From contig NZ_JACHVB010000012.1 in assembly GCF_014230085.1 (NCBI RefSeq), forward strand, positions 248,001 to 312,000: a stretch of DNA of 64,000 nucleotides, written 5' to 3'. Origin of the DNA: Ruficoccus amylovorans (GTDB lineage Bacteria > Verrucomicrobiota > Verrucomicrobiia > Opitutales > Cerasicoccaceae). This document shows, in pieces, positions 26,690 through 34,841 of this stretch (positions are counted from its first letter, which is position 1; every line of letters begins with the position of its first letter). The notes beneath the pieces are model-generated. The model saw nothing but the letters and a program-made list of their open reading frames with translations. It had not been told where the DNA came from and did no database searches. A program made the position numbers and the translations under genes.

Positions 26690-28660
26690 ATGCTATGGGT
26701 CTTAGTTGTGTCTATTTATGAAAAAATCAAAAAATCCGCCCGTTTAATAGATAAGCCCACCTTTTTGGGTGCTCTGGGGTTGCTTTTGGCGGCGACCTTG
26801 CCGCTGGTGTTCTGGCCGGCCTCGGGCGAAAAATGGGTGTCGGTTGCGCGCGCCTTCATGGTCGATGAGGTCGGATTTGGCTACCTTGTCCTGGGACTGG
26901 GAGCCTTTTTGTTCATGATCTATATCGTTTTCAGCAAGATCGGGCAGATCAAGCTGGGCGACCCGGATGAGGATCCTGAGTTTGCCACTGGCTCGTGGGC
27001 AGCGATGCTCTTTTGCGGCGGGATCGGGGCGAGTATCCTGTACTGGGGGATTATCGAGTGGGCCTACTATTTTACCAATCCGCCCTTTGGGGCCGAGCCC
27101 GGGAGCGAGGAGGCCATTAGTTGGGCCACGGCTTACGGGATGTTCCACTGGGGGCCGATCGCGTGGGCGATTTACCTGATCCCGGCCCTCCCGATCGCGT
27201 ATTTTTACTATGTGCGCAACCGGCCCGTGTTGAAAGTTTCGGCGGCGGTCGCGCCGGTCATCGGTGACAAGTGGGTCGAGAGCTGGCCGGGCAAAGTGAT
27301 TGATATTCTTTTCATCTTCGGCCTGCTGGGCGGGGCGGCGACGACGCTCGGGCTGGCCGCCCCCATGATCACCGAGGGCATGCACGAGCTCTTCGGCCTG
27401 CCCAAGTCAAACTTCATGCAAATCATGGCCCTGTTGGGCTGTACGGTGGTCTTTGCGGTTTCCTCCTATGTGGGACTTGAAAAGGGCCTGAAGCTGCTCA
27501 GCAATATCAACCTGTGGCTGGCGGTCGCTCTGTTGGCCTTTGTGCTGATCGTTGGGCCGACGATGTTCATGCTCGAAACGGGGCTCTCCTCGCTGGGCAG
27601 GATGCTGAACAACTTTTTCACCATGGCGACCTATACCGAGTCCTTCGGTGGGCTGGCCGGTTTCAGTAAAACCCACTTCCCGCAGGACTGGACGATTTTT
27701 TACTGGGCCTGGTGGCTGGTCTTTGCCCCGAGCATGGGGCTGTTTATCGCCCGCATTTCGCGTGGCCGTACGATCCGCGAGATGGTGATCGGCTCGATTT
27801 GCTTCGGCTCGGCGGGCTGCTTCCTGTTCTTTATCGTCCTGGGTAACTATGGACTGCACCTGCAACTGAGCGGGGAGCTGGATATTGTGAGCATCCTCAA
27901 GGAGGACAACGCCTTTACCGCGATCTTCGCCGTGCTCAACACGCTGCCGTTCAAATGGGTGGTGGTGCTGGCCTTTACTGTGCTGGCGGTGCTGTTCACG
28001 GCGACGAGCTTCGACTCCATTTCGTATATCCTGGCTTCGGTCGTGCAGAAGGATGTCTCCGAAGAGCCGATGGCCTGGAACCGGCTATTCTGGGCTTTCG
28101 CGCTGACCTTTATGCCAACGGTGCTGCTCCTGCTCGGTGGACTGGAAACGCTCCAGACGGCGGCCATCGTGGGTGGGCTTCCCTTGCTGGCCATTACCGT
28201 CATGCTGTCCATCTCGACGCTGCGCGTGGCGCGGCTGGACCTGATGCTGCACCCGGATTATACCGAGCCGGTCATCAACATCGAGAACGTTCCCGAGGTC
28301 GATCCCTGGTCGCCCGCCGGGCACGCACTGAAGACGTTTGAGGAGAAAAAGGATCAATTGCAGAAGGCCCTGAAAGAGGAACTGGAGCGCAAACGCGAGC
28401 TGCGAACCTTTAAGGAGCAAATCCGCCAGACCAAGGCCTTCCGCGCCTTTCACCTGCGCGGCCATGACACCTTGGACGTGATCCGCCTGGAGCGTCTGCG
28501 GGAACTGGAAAAAGCCGCCAACGACGCCAGCGAACGCCGGATCGAAACCGTCCGCGAGGCTCAGGAGGCGCGGGCTAATTTCGACCGGGCCGTGGTCGAG
28601 CAATCGGCCACGAAACAGGACAACGCCGGCGACGACTCCGGAGCCGACGCGAAAGCATAA
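26690..28660 (+). CDS. BCCT family betaine/choline/carnitine transporter
   Basis: 656 residues from the ATG at 26690; a GTG at 26708 and an upstream ATG at 26621 are alternatives. About 12 membrane segments are followed by a long cytoplasmic tail. BCCT phrases are FCGGIGASILYWGIIEWAYY, YGMFHWGPIAWAIYLIPA and the hallmark WTIFYWAWWLVFAPSMGLFI..RISRGRTIREMV. It imports osmolytes or related quaternary amines. The tail (about 540-656) is charged and coiled-coil-like (KALKEELERKRELRTFKEQI and on), longer than in most BCCT carriers, and ends in DDSGADAKA. A terminator-like hairpin follows the stop. Confidence 0.92.
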   Translation: MLWVLVVSIYEKIKKSARLIDKPTFLGALGLLLAATLPLVFWPASGEKWVSVARAFMVDEVGFGYLVLGLGAFLFMIYIVFSKIGQIKLGDPDEDPEFATGSWAAMLFCGGIGASILYWGIIEWAYYFTNPPFGAEPGSEEAISWATAYGMFHWGPIAWAIYLIPALPIAYFYYVRNRPVLKVSAAVAPVIGDKWVESWPGKVIDILFIFGLLGGAATTLGLAAPMITEGMHELFGLPKSNFMQIMALLGCTVVFAVSSYVGLEKGLKLLSNINLWLAVALLAFVLIVGPTMFMLETGLSSLGRMLNNFFTMATYTESFGGLAGFSKTHFPQDWTIFYWAWWLVFAPSMGLFIARISRGRTIREMVIGSICFGSAGCFLFFIVLGNYGLHLQLSGELDIVSILKEDNAFTAIFAVLNTLPFKWVVVLAFTVLAVLFTATSFDSISYILASVVQKDVSEEPMAWNRLFWAFALTFMPTVLLLLGGLETLQTAAIVGGLPLLAITVMLSISTLRVARLDLMLHPDYTEPVINIENVPEVDPWSPAGHALKTFEEKKDQLQKALKEELERKRELRTFKEQIRQTKAFRAFHLRGHDTLDVIRLERLRELEKAANDASERRIETVREAQEARANFDRAVVEQSATKQDNAGDDSGADAKA

Positions 28661-28717
28661 GCGGAGCTTGTTTAGCGTCTGATGCTACGAGGTTAAATAG
28701 CATCAGACGCGTAACGC
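28661..28717 (+). terminator. Strong stem-loop after the BCCT gene
   Basis: A perfect 13-bp inverted repeat, GCGTCTGATGCTA (28675-28687) with TAGCATCAGACGC (28698-28710), encloses a 10-nt loop. The stem can be continued outward by CGGAGC with GCTCCG across short internal loops. It begins directly after the BCCT stop codon. There is no T-run, so it is either a factor-dependent terminator or a 3' end stabiliser. Confidence 0.7.
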
Positions 28718-28770
28718 TCCGTTGCCATCGGAGCATCTCCACAATTTCCGGTGCCGCATTCAGCGTTTAC

Positions 28771-28924
28771 CTGGTGACTTGTTAGCTAAGTTCTTAACAA
28801 ATGTTAATGGCCACAAAAAGGCACAAGAAGCACAAAAAACTTCGTGGATACAGATGTCGCTCTGCGTCTTTGCGCCTCTGCGGTGAAAATATTTTTATCA
28901 GGAACTAAGCTAACGGGACACTAG
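28771..28924. repeat. Nested element: GTTAGCTAAGTTCTT ends around CACAAAGA-type arms, at the pheT stop
   Basis: The outer ends are CCTGGTG..GTTAGCTAAGTTCTT (28771-28797) and CAGGAACTAAGCTAACGGG then ACACTAG (28900-28924), inverted to each other and homologous to the ends at 21347-21436. Inside lie two arms of another family, CACAAAAAGGCACAAGAAGC (about 28813-28842) and CTCTGCGTCTTTGCGCC (about 28861-28890), in inverted orientation. The pheT stop codon is within the terminal ACACTAG, exactly as for gatB. Confidence 0.7.
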
Positions 28925-31344
28925 GTGCGGGTGGTGTAGCCCATGTCCTTCACGGCTGCCTGGATGGCGTCGAAGGCGGCGTTGACTTCCTTGTCGGTCA
29001 GGGTGCGGTCGGGGGCGCGGAAGCTGATGGCAAAGGCCAGGCTCTTTTTCCCCTCGGGCAAGCCCTGTCCGGCGTAGAGGTCGAAGGCTTCAACCCCCTC
29101 GCAGGCGAAGCCCGCCTTGCCGATGGCCTTGGAGGCGGCCTTGAGCAGGTCGCGGCGGACGGCTTCGGCGGTGGTGGCCGCATCGACCACGAGCGCGAGG
29201 TCGCGGGTCGAGGCCGGGAAGCTGCTGAACGGGCTCAGGCGAATAGTCTTGCCGGTCTTTTTCTCCAGAAACTCGGGCAGGAGGATGAGTTCCCCCGCCA
29301 GCACGAGCGTGTCCAGGTCCCAGTCCTTGAGCGCGTCCACGCTGACCAGCCCGGCGAAGGCCTTGTAGCCGTTTTTCTTCCAGCAGGCGGCGCGGGCGGA
29401 GTGGCCCGGCTGCCAGAAGGCCTCGTCCTCGATCACCTTGTAGTCGAGCTTGGCCGGTTTGATCCCGGCGAGTGTGGCCAGCTCGGCCACGAGCTTTTTG
29501 GCGGTGAAAAAGTCCGGGGCTTCGCGGTCACGCCAGCGGCGGCGTCCGTCGTCCACGGCGATGACAAAGGCGACGCTGGCCAGTTCCCAGAGCTTGCCCT
29601 CGACGGTGCGGAAGACGCGTCCGGTCTCGCAGAGGCGGGCCGGGTGGTTGCCGTTGTTGAAGTTCAGGCGCAGGGCGTCGAGCAGACCGGGGATGAGCGA
29701 GGGGCGCAGGTGGCTCTGCTCGGTCGTGAGCGGGTTGTCGAGGCGGAGGGCGTCGGCGCGCTCCTGCCCGAACCACTTGGCCACGCCGGTGCCGTCGGTC
29801 AGGGTATAGTGCGAGCACTCGGCGAAGTTCTCGCCCACGAGCTTTTGCACGGCCTGGCGGTTAAAGACGGCCAGCGCATCGTCCTCGCGGGTGAGGCCGG
29901 TGACTTTGACCCGTGACTCGGGGATGTCCGCCGTGCCGTGCAGGCGGATGAACTCCTCCACGAGGTCAATCGGGCGGTCCACCTCCGGGCGGAAGGAGGG
30001 CACGAGCACGCTCCACTGGTAGGAACTGGTGTCCACCGTGAAGCCCAGGCGGGTAAAGGTCTCGGCGATGGCGCTGTCCTCCACCTCGAAGCCGCAGACG
30101 CGGCGCACGTAGTCGGGGGTGATCGTGATGGTGCGGTCGCCCCGGGGCGGCTCGCCGACGATGATGCTCTTGCCGACGACTTCGCCCCCGGCCACTTGCA
30201 GGATGAGGTCGATGGCGCGGCGGGCGGCGAAGTCCACCCCGACCGGATCGACATCGCGCGAGAAGCGGTGCGAGCTGTCGGAAAATAGGTTGAGCGCGCG
30301 CGAGGCGGCGCGGATGGAGCCGGGGCGGAAGTAGGCGCTCTCCAGCACGATGTCGGTCGTGGAGGCGTCCACTTCGGCGTCGAGGCTGCCCATGACACCC
30401 GCAACCACGAGCGGGCGCTCAGCGTCGGCGATGACCATCATCCCGGCGGCGAGCTTGCGCTTGTGCCCGTCAAGGGTGGTGATTTCCTCGCCCTCGGCGG
30501 CGGGGCGGACCACGATCTTGCCGCCCCGGATTTTACTGGCGTCAAAGGCGTGCAGCGGCTGGCCGGTTTCCATCAGCACGTAGTTGGTCACGTCCACCAC
30601 GTTGTTGATCGGGCGCAGGCCGACGGCTTCGAGGGCCTTTTTCAGCCACTCGGGGGAGGGGGCGATTTTCACGCCCTTGATGGAGCGGGCGGTGTAGAGC
30701 GGGCAGTCGGCGGTCTCGACCTCGACGGCGGAGATCAGCCCCTCGCCGGTGCCGGGGTGCTGCTTGACCTTGGGCAGGCGCAGCTCCTTGGCATAAAGCG
30801 CGGCGATTTCGCGGGCCACGCCGATGTGGCTGAGGCAATCGCCGCGGTTGGCGGTCAGTTCAAGCTCGATCACGGTGTCGCCGCCGGGGAATACGTCGTT
30901 GATCGGCGTGCCGATCTCGGGGCGCTGCTCCAGAATGAGCAGGCCGGCATGGTCCTCGCCCATGCCCAGCTCCTTGGCCGAGCACATCATGCCGTTGGAG
31001 GGGACGCCGCGCAGCTTGCTCGCCTTGATCTTGAAATCGCCGGGCAGGACGCAGCCGGGCAGGGCCACGGGCACGCGGTCGCCGACCTTGTAATTACTCG
31101 CGCCGCAGACGATCTGCTGGGGCTCGCCGTCGCCGACCTTGACCATGCACACGCCGAGGCGGTCGGCGTCGGGGTGCTGCTCGCGGGAGAGGATTTCTCC
31201 GACCACGAGGTTTTCAAACTGCGGCAGGCCGGTGGATTCGACGCCCTCGACCTCAAGCCCGATCATGGGCAGGTCGTTGGCCAGTTGTTCCGCGCTCACG
31301 TCGAGATCGACGTAGTTCTTGAGCCAGTTGAGGGAGATTTTCAT
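28921..31344 (-). CDS. pheT: Phenylalanyl-tRNA synthetase beta subunit
   Basis: 807 residues, full length. The N-terminus has the tRNA-binding (OB) domain (LVVGEILSREQHPDADRLGV..VCGASN), followed by B3/B4 (ELTANRGDCLSHIGVAREIAALY), B5 (ITITPDYVRRVCGFEV) and the catalytic-like core (VDRPIDLVEEFIRLHG, NPLTTEQSHLRPSLIPGLL). The C-terminal anticodon-binding (FDX-ACB) domain has FPASTRDLALVVDA..FDLYAGQGLPEGKKSLAF. It pairs with pheS upstream on the same strand; the gap is an inverted-arm repeat. Confidence 0.97.
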   Translation of the reverse strand: MKISLNWLKNYVDLDVSAEQLANDLPMIGLEVEGVESTGLPQFENLVVGEILSREQHPDADRLGVCMVKVGDGEPQQIVCGASNYKVGDRVPVALPGCVLPGDFKIKASKLRGVPSNGMMCSAKELGMGEDHAGLLILEQRPEIGTPINDVFPGGDTVIELELTANRGDCLSHIGVAREIAALYAKELRLPKVKQHPGTGEGLISAVEVETADCPLYTARSIKGVKIAPSPEWLKKALEAVGLRPINNVVDVTNYVLMETGQPLHAFDASKIRGGKIVVRPAAEGEEITTLDGHKRKLAAGMMVIADAERPLVVAGVMGSLDAEVDASTTDIVLESAYFRPGSIRAASRALNLFSDSSHRFSRDVDPVGVDFAARRAIDLILQVAGGEVVGKSIIVGEPPRGDRTITITPDYVRRVCGFEVEDSAIAETFTRLGFTVDTSSYQWSVLVPSFRPEVDRPIDLVEEFIRLHGTADIPESRVKVTGLTREDDALAVFNRQAVQKLVGENFAECSHYTLTDGTGVAKWFGQERADALRLDNPLTTEQSHLRPSLIPGLLDALRLNFNNGNHPARLCETGRVFRTVEGKLWELASVAFVIAVDDGRRRWRDREAPDFFTAKKLVAELATLAGIKPAKLDYKVIEDEAFWQPGHSARAACWKKNGYKAFAGLVSVDALKDWDLDTLVLAGELILLPEFLEKKTGKTIRLSPFSSFPASTRDLALVVDAATTAEAVRRDLLKAASKAIGKAGFACEGVEAFDLYAGQGLPEGKKSLAFAISFRAPDRTLTDKEVNAAFDAIQAAVKDMGYTTRT

Positions 31345-31359
31345 CGGGAAAGAGAGGTT

Positions 31360-31500
31360 GTTTTAATGGGTCACGAAGAACACAAAGGAGACACGAAGAG
31401 CACGAAATAAAGTGCCGACGGTTTTGCGTCTATATCGGTTCTTTTTCTGAATAAAATCTTTGTGAGCTTCGTGCCTGCTTTGTGTTCTTTGTGACCGTAT
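31360..31500. repeat. CACAAAGA-word inverted-arm element between pheS and pheT
   Basis: The left arm (about 31364-31412) has the words GTCACGAAGAACACAAAGG, AGACACGAAGAGCACG. The right arm (about 31460-31498) is the near reverse complement (GAGCTTCGTGCCTGC, TTTGTGTTCTTTGTGACC). The arms are about 40 bp each with a spacer of about 50 bp. It fills the pheS stop to pheT start gap and lies about 16 bp from the pheT ATG. Confidence 0.8.
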
Positions 31501-31507
31501 TAATTCT

Positions 31508-32548
31508 TCAAGCGAACTGCTGGAGGAAGCGCAGGTCGTTCTGGTAGAAATAGCGGATGTCGTCGATGCCGTGGACGATCATGGCGATGCGCTCGATGCC
31601 CATGCCGAAGGCGTAGCCGGTCCATTTTTCGGGGTCGTAGCCGACGTGCCTGAAGACGTTGGGATCGACCATGCCGCAGCCGCCCAGCTCGATCCACTGG
31701 TTGGAGAGCTTGCCGAGGTTGGGGGTCTTCATGTCCAGCTCGAAGGAGGGCTCGGTGAAGGGGAAAAAGCTCGGGCGCAGGCGCACGGTCGAACCCTTGC
31801 CGAAGATCTCCGCCACGAAGTAGTCGAGGATCGCCTTCAAGTCCACCACGGTGACGTTTTTGTCCACGTAGAGGCCCTCCATCTGGTGGAAGTTGGCGCT
31901 GTGGGTGGCGTCGGTGGTGTCGCGGCGGAAGACCCGTCCGGGGGAAATGATGCGCAGGGGCGGCTCCTCCTTCATCATGGCGCGGATCTGCACCGTAGAG
32001 GTGTGGGAGCGCATGAGGTAGCGCTCGGAGCCGTGCTTGGTCACGTTGTCCACCGCGGCGGCTTCGGGCAAAAAGAGCGTGTCCTGGGCGTCGCGGGCGG
32101 GGTGGTCCTCGGGTGTGTTGAGCGCGTCAAAGCAGAACCACTCGGTTTCCAGCTCGGGGCCCTCGGCCACGGTGAAGCCGACCTTGCGGAAGGCGGCCTC
32201 CATCAGGCGGCGCGTCTGGGTGAGCGGGTGCAGGCTGCCCGAGGCGATGTCGGGGCAGGGCAGGGTCGGGTCGATGGGCGGGCCGAGCTTCTCGGCGGTC
32301 TCGGCGGCCTCGATGCGCTCCAGGGTCGCGGCGTAGAGGGCCTCGATCTGCTGCTTGGTCTCGTTGAGGAGCTTGCCCATGGCGGGCTTGTCCTCCTTCG
32401 GGACGTCCTTCATGCCCTTCATGGCGGCGGTCAGCTTGCCGTTGGGGCCGGAGATAGTGGCCTTGAACGCTTCGAACGCGGCGCGCTTTTCCAGCGCGGG
32501 CACGGCGCTCTCGACTTCGGTCACGATGGCTGCGAGTTGCTCTTTCAT
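31508..32548 (-). CDS. pheS: Phenylalanyl-tRNA synthetase alpha subunit
   Basis: 346 residues. The N-terminal coiled coil is followed by the class II catalytic core: motif 1 (HPLTQTRRLMEAAFRKVGF), motif 2 (FRRDTTDATHSANFHQMEGLYVD) and motif 3 (GFGMGIERIAMI, here YAFGMGIERIAMIVHGIDD). Order rpmI-rplT-pheS-pheT matches the common bacterial cluster, but infC is not in front. A terminator stands between rplT and pheS, so pheST may use its own promoter inside the repeat-filled gap. Confidence 0.97.
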   Translation of the reverse strand: MKEQLAAIVTEVESAVPALEKRAAFEAFKATISGPNGKLTAAMKGMKDVPKEDKPAMGKLLNETKQQIEALYAATLERIEAAETAEKLGPPIDPTLPCPDIASGSLHPLTQTRRLMEAAFRKVGFTVAEGPELETEWFCFDALNTPEDHPARDAQDTLFLPEAAAVDNVTKHGSERYLMRSHTSTVQIRAMMKEEPPLRIISPGRVFRRDTTDATHSANFHQMEGLYVDKNVTVVDLKAILDYFVAEIFGKGSTVRLRPSFFPFTEPSFELDMKTPNLGKLSNQWIELGGCGMVDPNVFRHVGYDPEKWTGYAFGMGIERIAMIVHGIDDIRYFYQNDLRFLQQFA

Positions 32549-32550
32549 GG

Positions 32551-32705
32551 AGTGGAAATGGTTAAAGGGTCAAATGGCTGGATGGTTGATGCAATAAACG
32601 GCTCAAATGGGCGATGAGGGATGGTTTGCGTATCGGAAACCGGCGGCAACGTGACAGGCGCGGGGGCCGCGCGACGACGCATTAACCATTTAGCCATTTT
32701 CAACC
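32551..32705. repeat. AAATGGCT-word inverted-arm element upstream of pheS
   Basis: The left arm starts close to the pheS ATG (GGAAATGGTTAAAGGGTC, AAATGGCTGGATGGTTG). The short inverted right arm (CATTAACCATTTAGCCATTT) is at 32680-32702. The spacer is about 90 bp, GC-rich (CGCGGGGGCCGCGCG). The right arm is followed at once by the rplT terminator. Confidence 0.7.
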
Positions 32706-32738
32706 AACAAAAAAGGCGGCCATAATGAGGCCGCCTTT
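32706..32738 (-). terminator. Intrinsic terminator after rplT
   Basis: On the minus strand the 10-bp stem AAAGGCGGCC (32729-32738 read in reverse) pairs with GGCCGCCTTT (32712-32721 read in reverse) around a 7-nt loop, followed by a run of T residues (AACAAAAAA on the plus strand at 32706-32714). It lies 37 bp beyond the rplT stop codon and would separate rpmI-rplT from pheST. Confidence 0.88.
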
Positions 32739-32774
32739 CGTAAATTTCAAGGTCGAGCTTGTGAGGAACGCGCT

Positions 32775-33134
32775 TTAGGCGTTGACCGCGGTCTTGGCCT
32801 TTTCGACCAGGGCGGCGAAAGCGGCCTCGTCATGGATGGCGAGTTCGCTCAGAGCCTTGCGGTCCAGCTCAATGTTGGCGGCTTTGAGACCGGCCATAAA
32901 TCGGCTGTAGGCGATGCCGTTGATGCGGCAGGCGGCGTTGATACGGATGATCCACAGCTGGCGGAACTCCGTCTTTTTCTTGCGGCGGTCGCGGTAGGCG
33001 TAAACGCCGGCGTGCATGGCAGCGTCCTTGGCGTAGCGAAACAGCCGGGACTTGTTGCCGAAGTAGCCCTTGGTGGACTTGAGGACGCGCTTGCGACGTT
33101 CGCGCGAAGCGGGTGCGTTGGTTGCTCTAGGCAT
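32775..33134 (-). CDS. rplT: 50S ribosomal protein L20
   Basis: 119 residues, standard length. Recognised by ASRERRKRVLKSTKGYFGNK, FRYAKDAAMHAGVYAYRDRR, RQLWIIRINAACRINGIAYS and FMAGLKAANIELDRKALSELA. It binds 23S rRNA during large-subunit assembly and in many bacteria represses its own operon. It follows rpmI by 84 bp. A standard intrinsic terminator follows. Confidence 0.98.
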   Translation of the reverse strand: MPRATNAPASRERRKRVLKSTKGYFGNKSRLFRYAKDAAMHAGVYAYRDRRKKKTEFRQLWIIRINAACRINGIAYSRFMAGLKAANIELDRKALSELAIHDEAAFAALVEKAKTAVNA

Positions 33135-33218
33135 GTTGTGTAGTCTTTCTTAAGTATGGGAGCGGCAGGGTCGCCTGGTGGTTGTTCACCCTGTCCGGCT
33201 CAGTTAATAATCAATCAC

Positions 33219-33419
33219 TTAGATATCGTGATGCGGGAGGCCGACACGGAGCTGCTTGACGTAGCCTGACGGGACGAGCTGGTCCTGACGGGCGGCACGC
33301 TTTTGCTTGGAGCTCTTGTTGCGCAGGAGGTGGCGGTGGTTGGGTTTGCGACGCATAACCTTCCCGGTGCCGGTCACCTTGAAGCGCTTGGCCATTGCTT
33401 TGCGGGTTTTCTGACTCAT
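33219..33419 (-). CDS. rpmI: 50S ribosomal protein L35
   Basis: 66 residues, basic. Typical L35 phrases are [39 protein letters not shown]. It is the first gene of rpmI-rplT here; infC, usually upstream, is absent from this locus. The leader at 33420-33480 contains a small hairpin-forming stretch (GGGTTTTGCCCC on the plus strand) but no clear L20-type operator that I can define. Confidence 0.97.
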   Translation of the reverse strand: MSQKTRKAMAKRFKVTGTGKVMRRKPNHRHLLRNKSSKQKRAARQDQLVPSGYVKQLRVGLPHHDI

Positions 33420-33522
33420 GATTTCGTGAAAAGCGGAGAAAACAAAGGGTTTTGCCCCTTATGGCAAGGAGAAATGTAAAAAAGTGCGCTCGCCGCAGCG
33501 AGTATTGCCTGTGCCGGGGAGT

Positions 33523-34470
33523 TCACTGAGGGCGAACACGGATGGTTGTCACCGCGAGGATGCCGACGTGGTCGGAGAAACGGGTTTCGCCGTCGGGCAG
33601 GTGGCCGTCGAGTTTTTCGCCCTCGGTGTGTTCAAAAACAAAATCCGTGCTCCCCACGGCCAGCACGTAGTCGATGGGGGACCAGCGCCGGGAAAGCTCG
33701 ATCAGGCCGCAGCTCTCAATCTGCCCGGTCCAGAAGGGGTCGTCCTTGCGGTAGTTCAAATCTCCCGCGATCAGGACCGGGGTGTCGTTGGCTCCGGCGG
33801 TTTCGGCCAGCCCGAGCAGTTCGGCCATCTGTTGCTGGCGCAGTTCACGGTAGCGGTCGCCAGAATAACGGGCGTGCAGGTGGCTGTTGATGACGCGGAT
33901 CGGGCCCAGACCGGGCAGGGTGACGGAGATGAGGCCCGCGCCTTTGCCGGCCCACCAGTCCCCCTCCTCGAAGGCGAAAGGATCACCCCCGCGTGAGAAG
34001 CGCATGAACGCCGCCTCGTCTATCGGATAGCGGCTGACGGTCAGCAGGCCACTGCCGCCGGGGGCGCTGGAAAAGTACCGCCAGTGCGCCAATCCGGCCC
34101 GGGCCAGGATGTCGCAGAGTGTACGGCGGTCGGCTTCGAGAAACACTTCCTGAAAGCAGGCGATGTCGGCACCGCTTCGGGCGACGGTTTCGGCCAGGGC
34201 CTGGATACGCTTCGCGCGGTGGGGCGTGAGCGCGGGCAGGCCCCAGACGTTCCAGGTGGCCAGGCGCAGGGTGGCTTCGCCCGGAGGGAGAGGGAACCAG
34301 GGAGATTGCTCCAGCGCGTCGGGCGAAGAGACCGCCGGCTGCACATGCCAGGTGGCGAACATGCGCCCGCCGATCAGGATCAGGCCCATGAGCAGCAGGG
34401 CCAGAACAATGCCCGCCTGACTCAGCCTGGATCTCCGCCTGAACCAGTTGCCCGTCTTTTTCTTCCTCAT
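33523..34470 (-). CDS. Membrane-anchored endonuclease/exonuclease/phosphatase-fold enzyme
   Basis: 315 residues from the ATG at 34468-34470 (MRKKKTGNWFRRRS). The frame is open 40 codons further up but that part looks non-coding. A signal anchor follows the basic start (GIVLALLLMGLILIGGRMFA). The EEP fold shows in RLATWNVWGLP, ADIACFQEVF (metal-binding Glu), INSHLHARYSGD, LIAGDLNYRKDD (Asp/Asn), SPIDYVLAVG and FSDHVGILA (catalytic His). Sphingomyelinase-like phosphodiesterases have the same NVWGLP phrase. The substrate (phospholipid, nucleic acid or inositol phosphate) is not determined. Confidence 0.82.
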   Translation of the reverse strand: MRKKKTGNWFRRRSRLSQAGIVLALLLMGLILIGGRMFATWHVQPAVSSPDALEQSPWFPLPPGEATLRLATWNVWGLPALTPHRAKRIQALAETVARSGADIACFQEVFLEADRRTLCDILARAGLAHWRYFSSAPGGSGLLTVSRYPIDEAAFMRFSRGGDPFAFEEGDWWAGKGAGLISVTLPGLGPIRVINSHLHARYSGDRYRELRQQQMAELLGLAETAGANDTPVLIAGDLNYRKDDPFWTGQIESCGLIELSRRWSPIDYVLAVGSTDFVFEHTEGEKLDGHLPDGETRFSDHVGILAVTTIRVRPQ

Positions 34471-34738
34471 TGCCCGTACATTCGAGCAGTGGGCAGGGAA
34501 GTGCAACGCCACAGCTTGCGGGGCCTGCTTTTTGTCGTCAACTTCGGCGCTGAGGTGATTGAACAATACGGGGGCGTGTCGCGTAGTCACGTGTCATGAC
34601 GCGGGGGCGGGCTTTTGCTATACTGGAACCTCCGGCGGCAGCCTGATAGGCGATTCCTTTATATCTCTCGCCTGTCCGCAGGTTTGCCTTACTCCAGTTT
34701 AAAGCGGTTAGAATAAAGTCGTAGCCACCGTTTAAACG
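34471..34738. other. Non-coding stretch between divergent genes
   Basis: This part of the 371-bp divergent gap shows no coding sequence I would support; open frames here are short and have no family character. It should contain promoters for the EEP enzyme and the esterase. An AT-richer patch lies at 34650-34735. I could not find a convincing sigma-70 promoter pair. Confidence 0.35.
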
Positions 34739-34830
34739 CAGAATAGCTAAATGGTTAAATGGCCGATTGTTGTTTTCCGAATTCACCATCCAGCAATTAA
34801 CAATCAGCCATTTAACTATAATATCCCTAA
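34739..34830. repeat. AAATGGCT-word inverted-arm element in a divergent promoter region
   Basis: The left arm AATAGCTAAATGGTTAAATG then GCCGATTGTTGTTTTCC faces the right arm CCAGCAATTAACAATCAGCC then ATTTAACTATAAT. It is the closest relative of the element at 20588-20694: arms and core words agree in order. It ends about 12 bp before the esterase ATG. Confidence 0.75.
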
Positions 34831-34841
34831 AACCCTTTACT

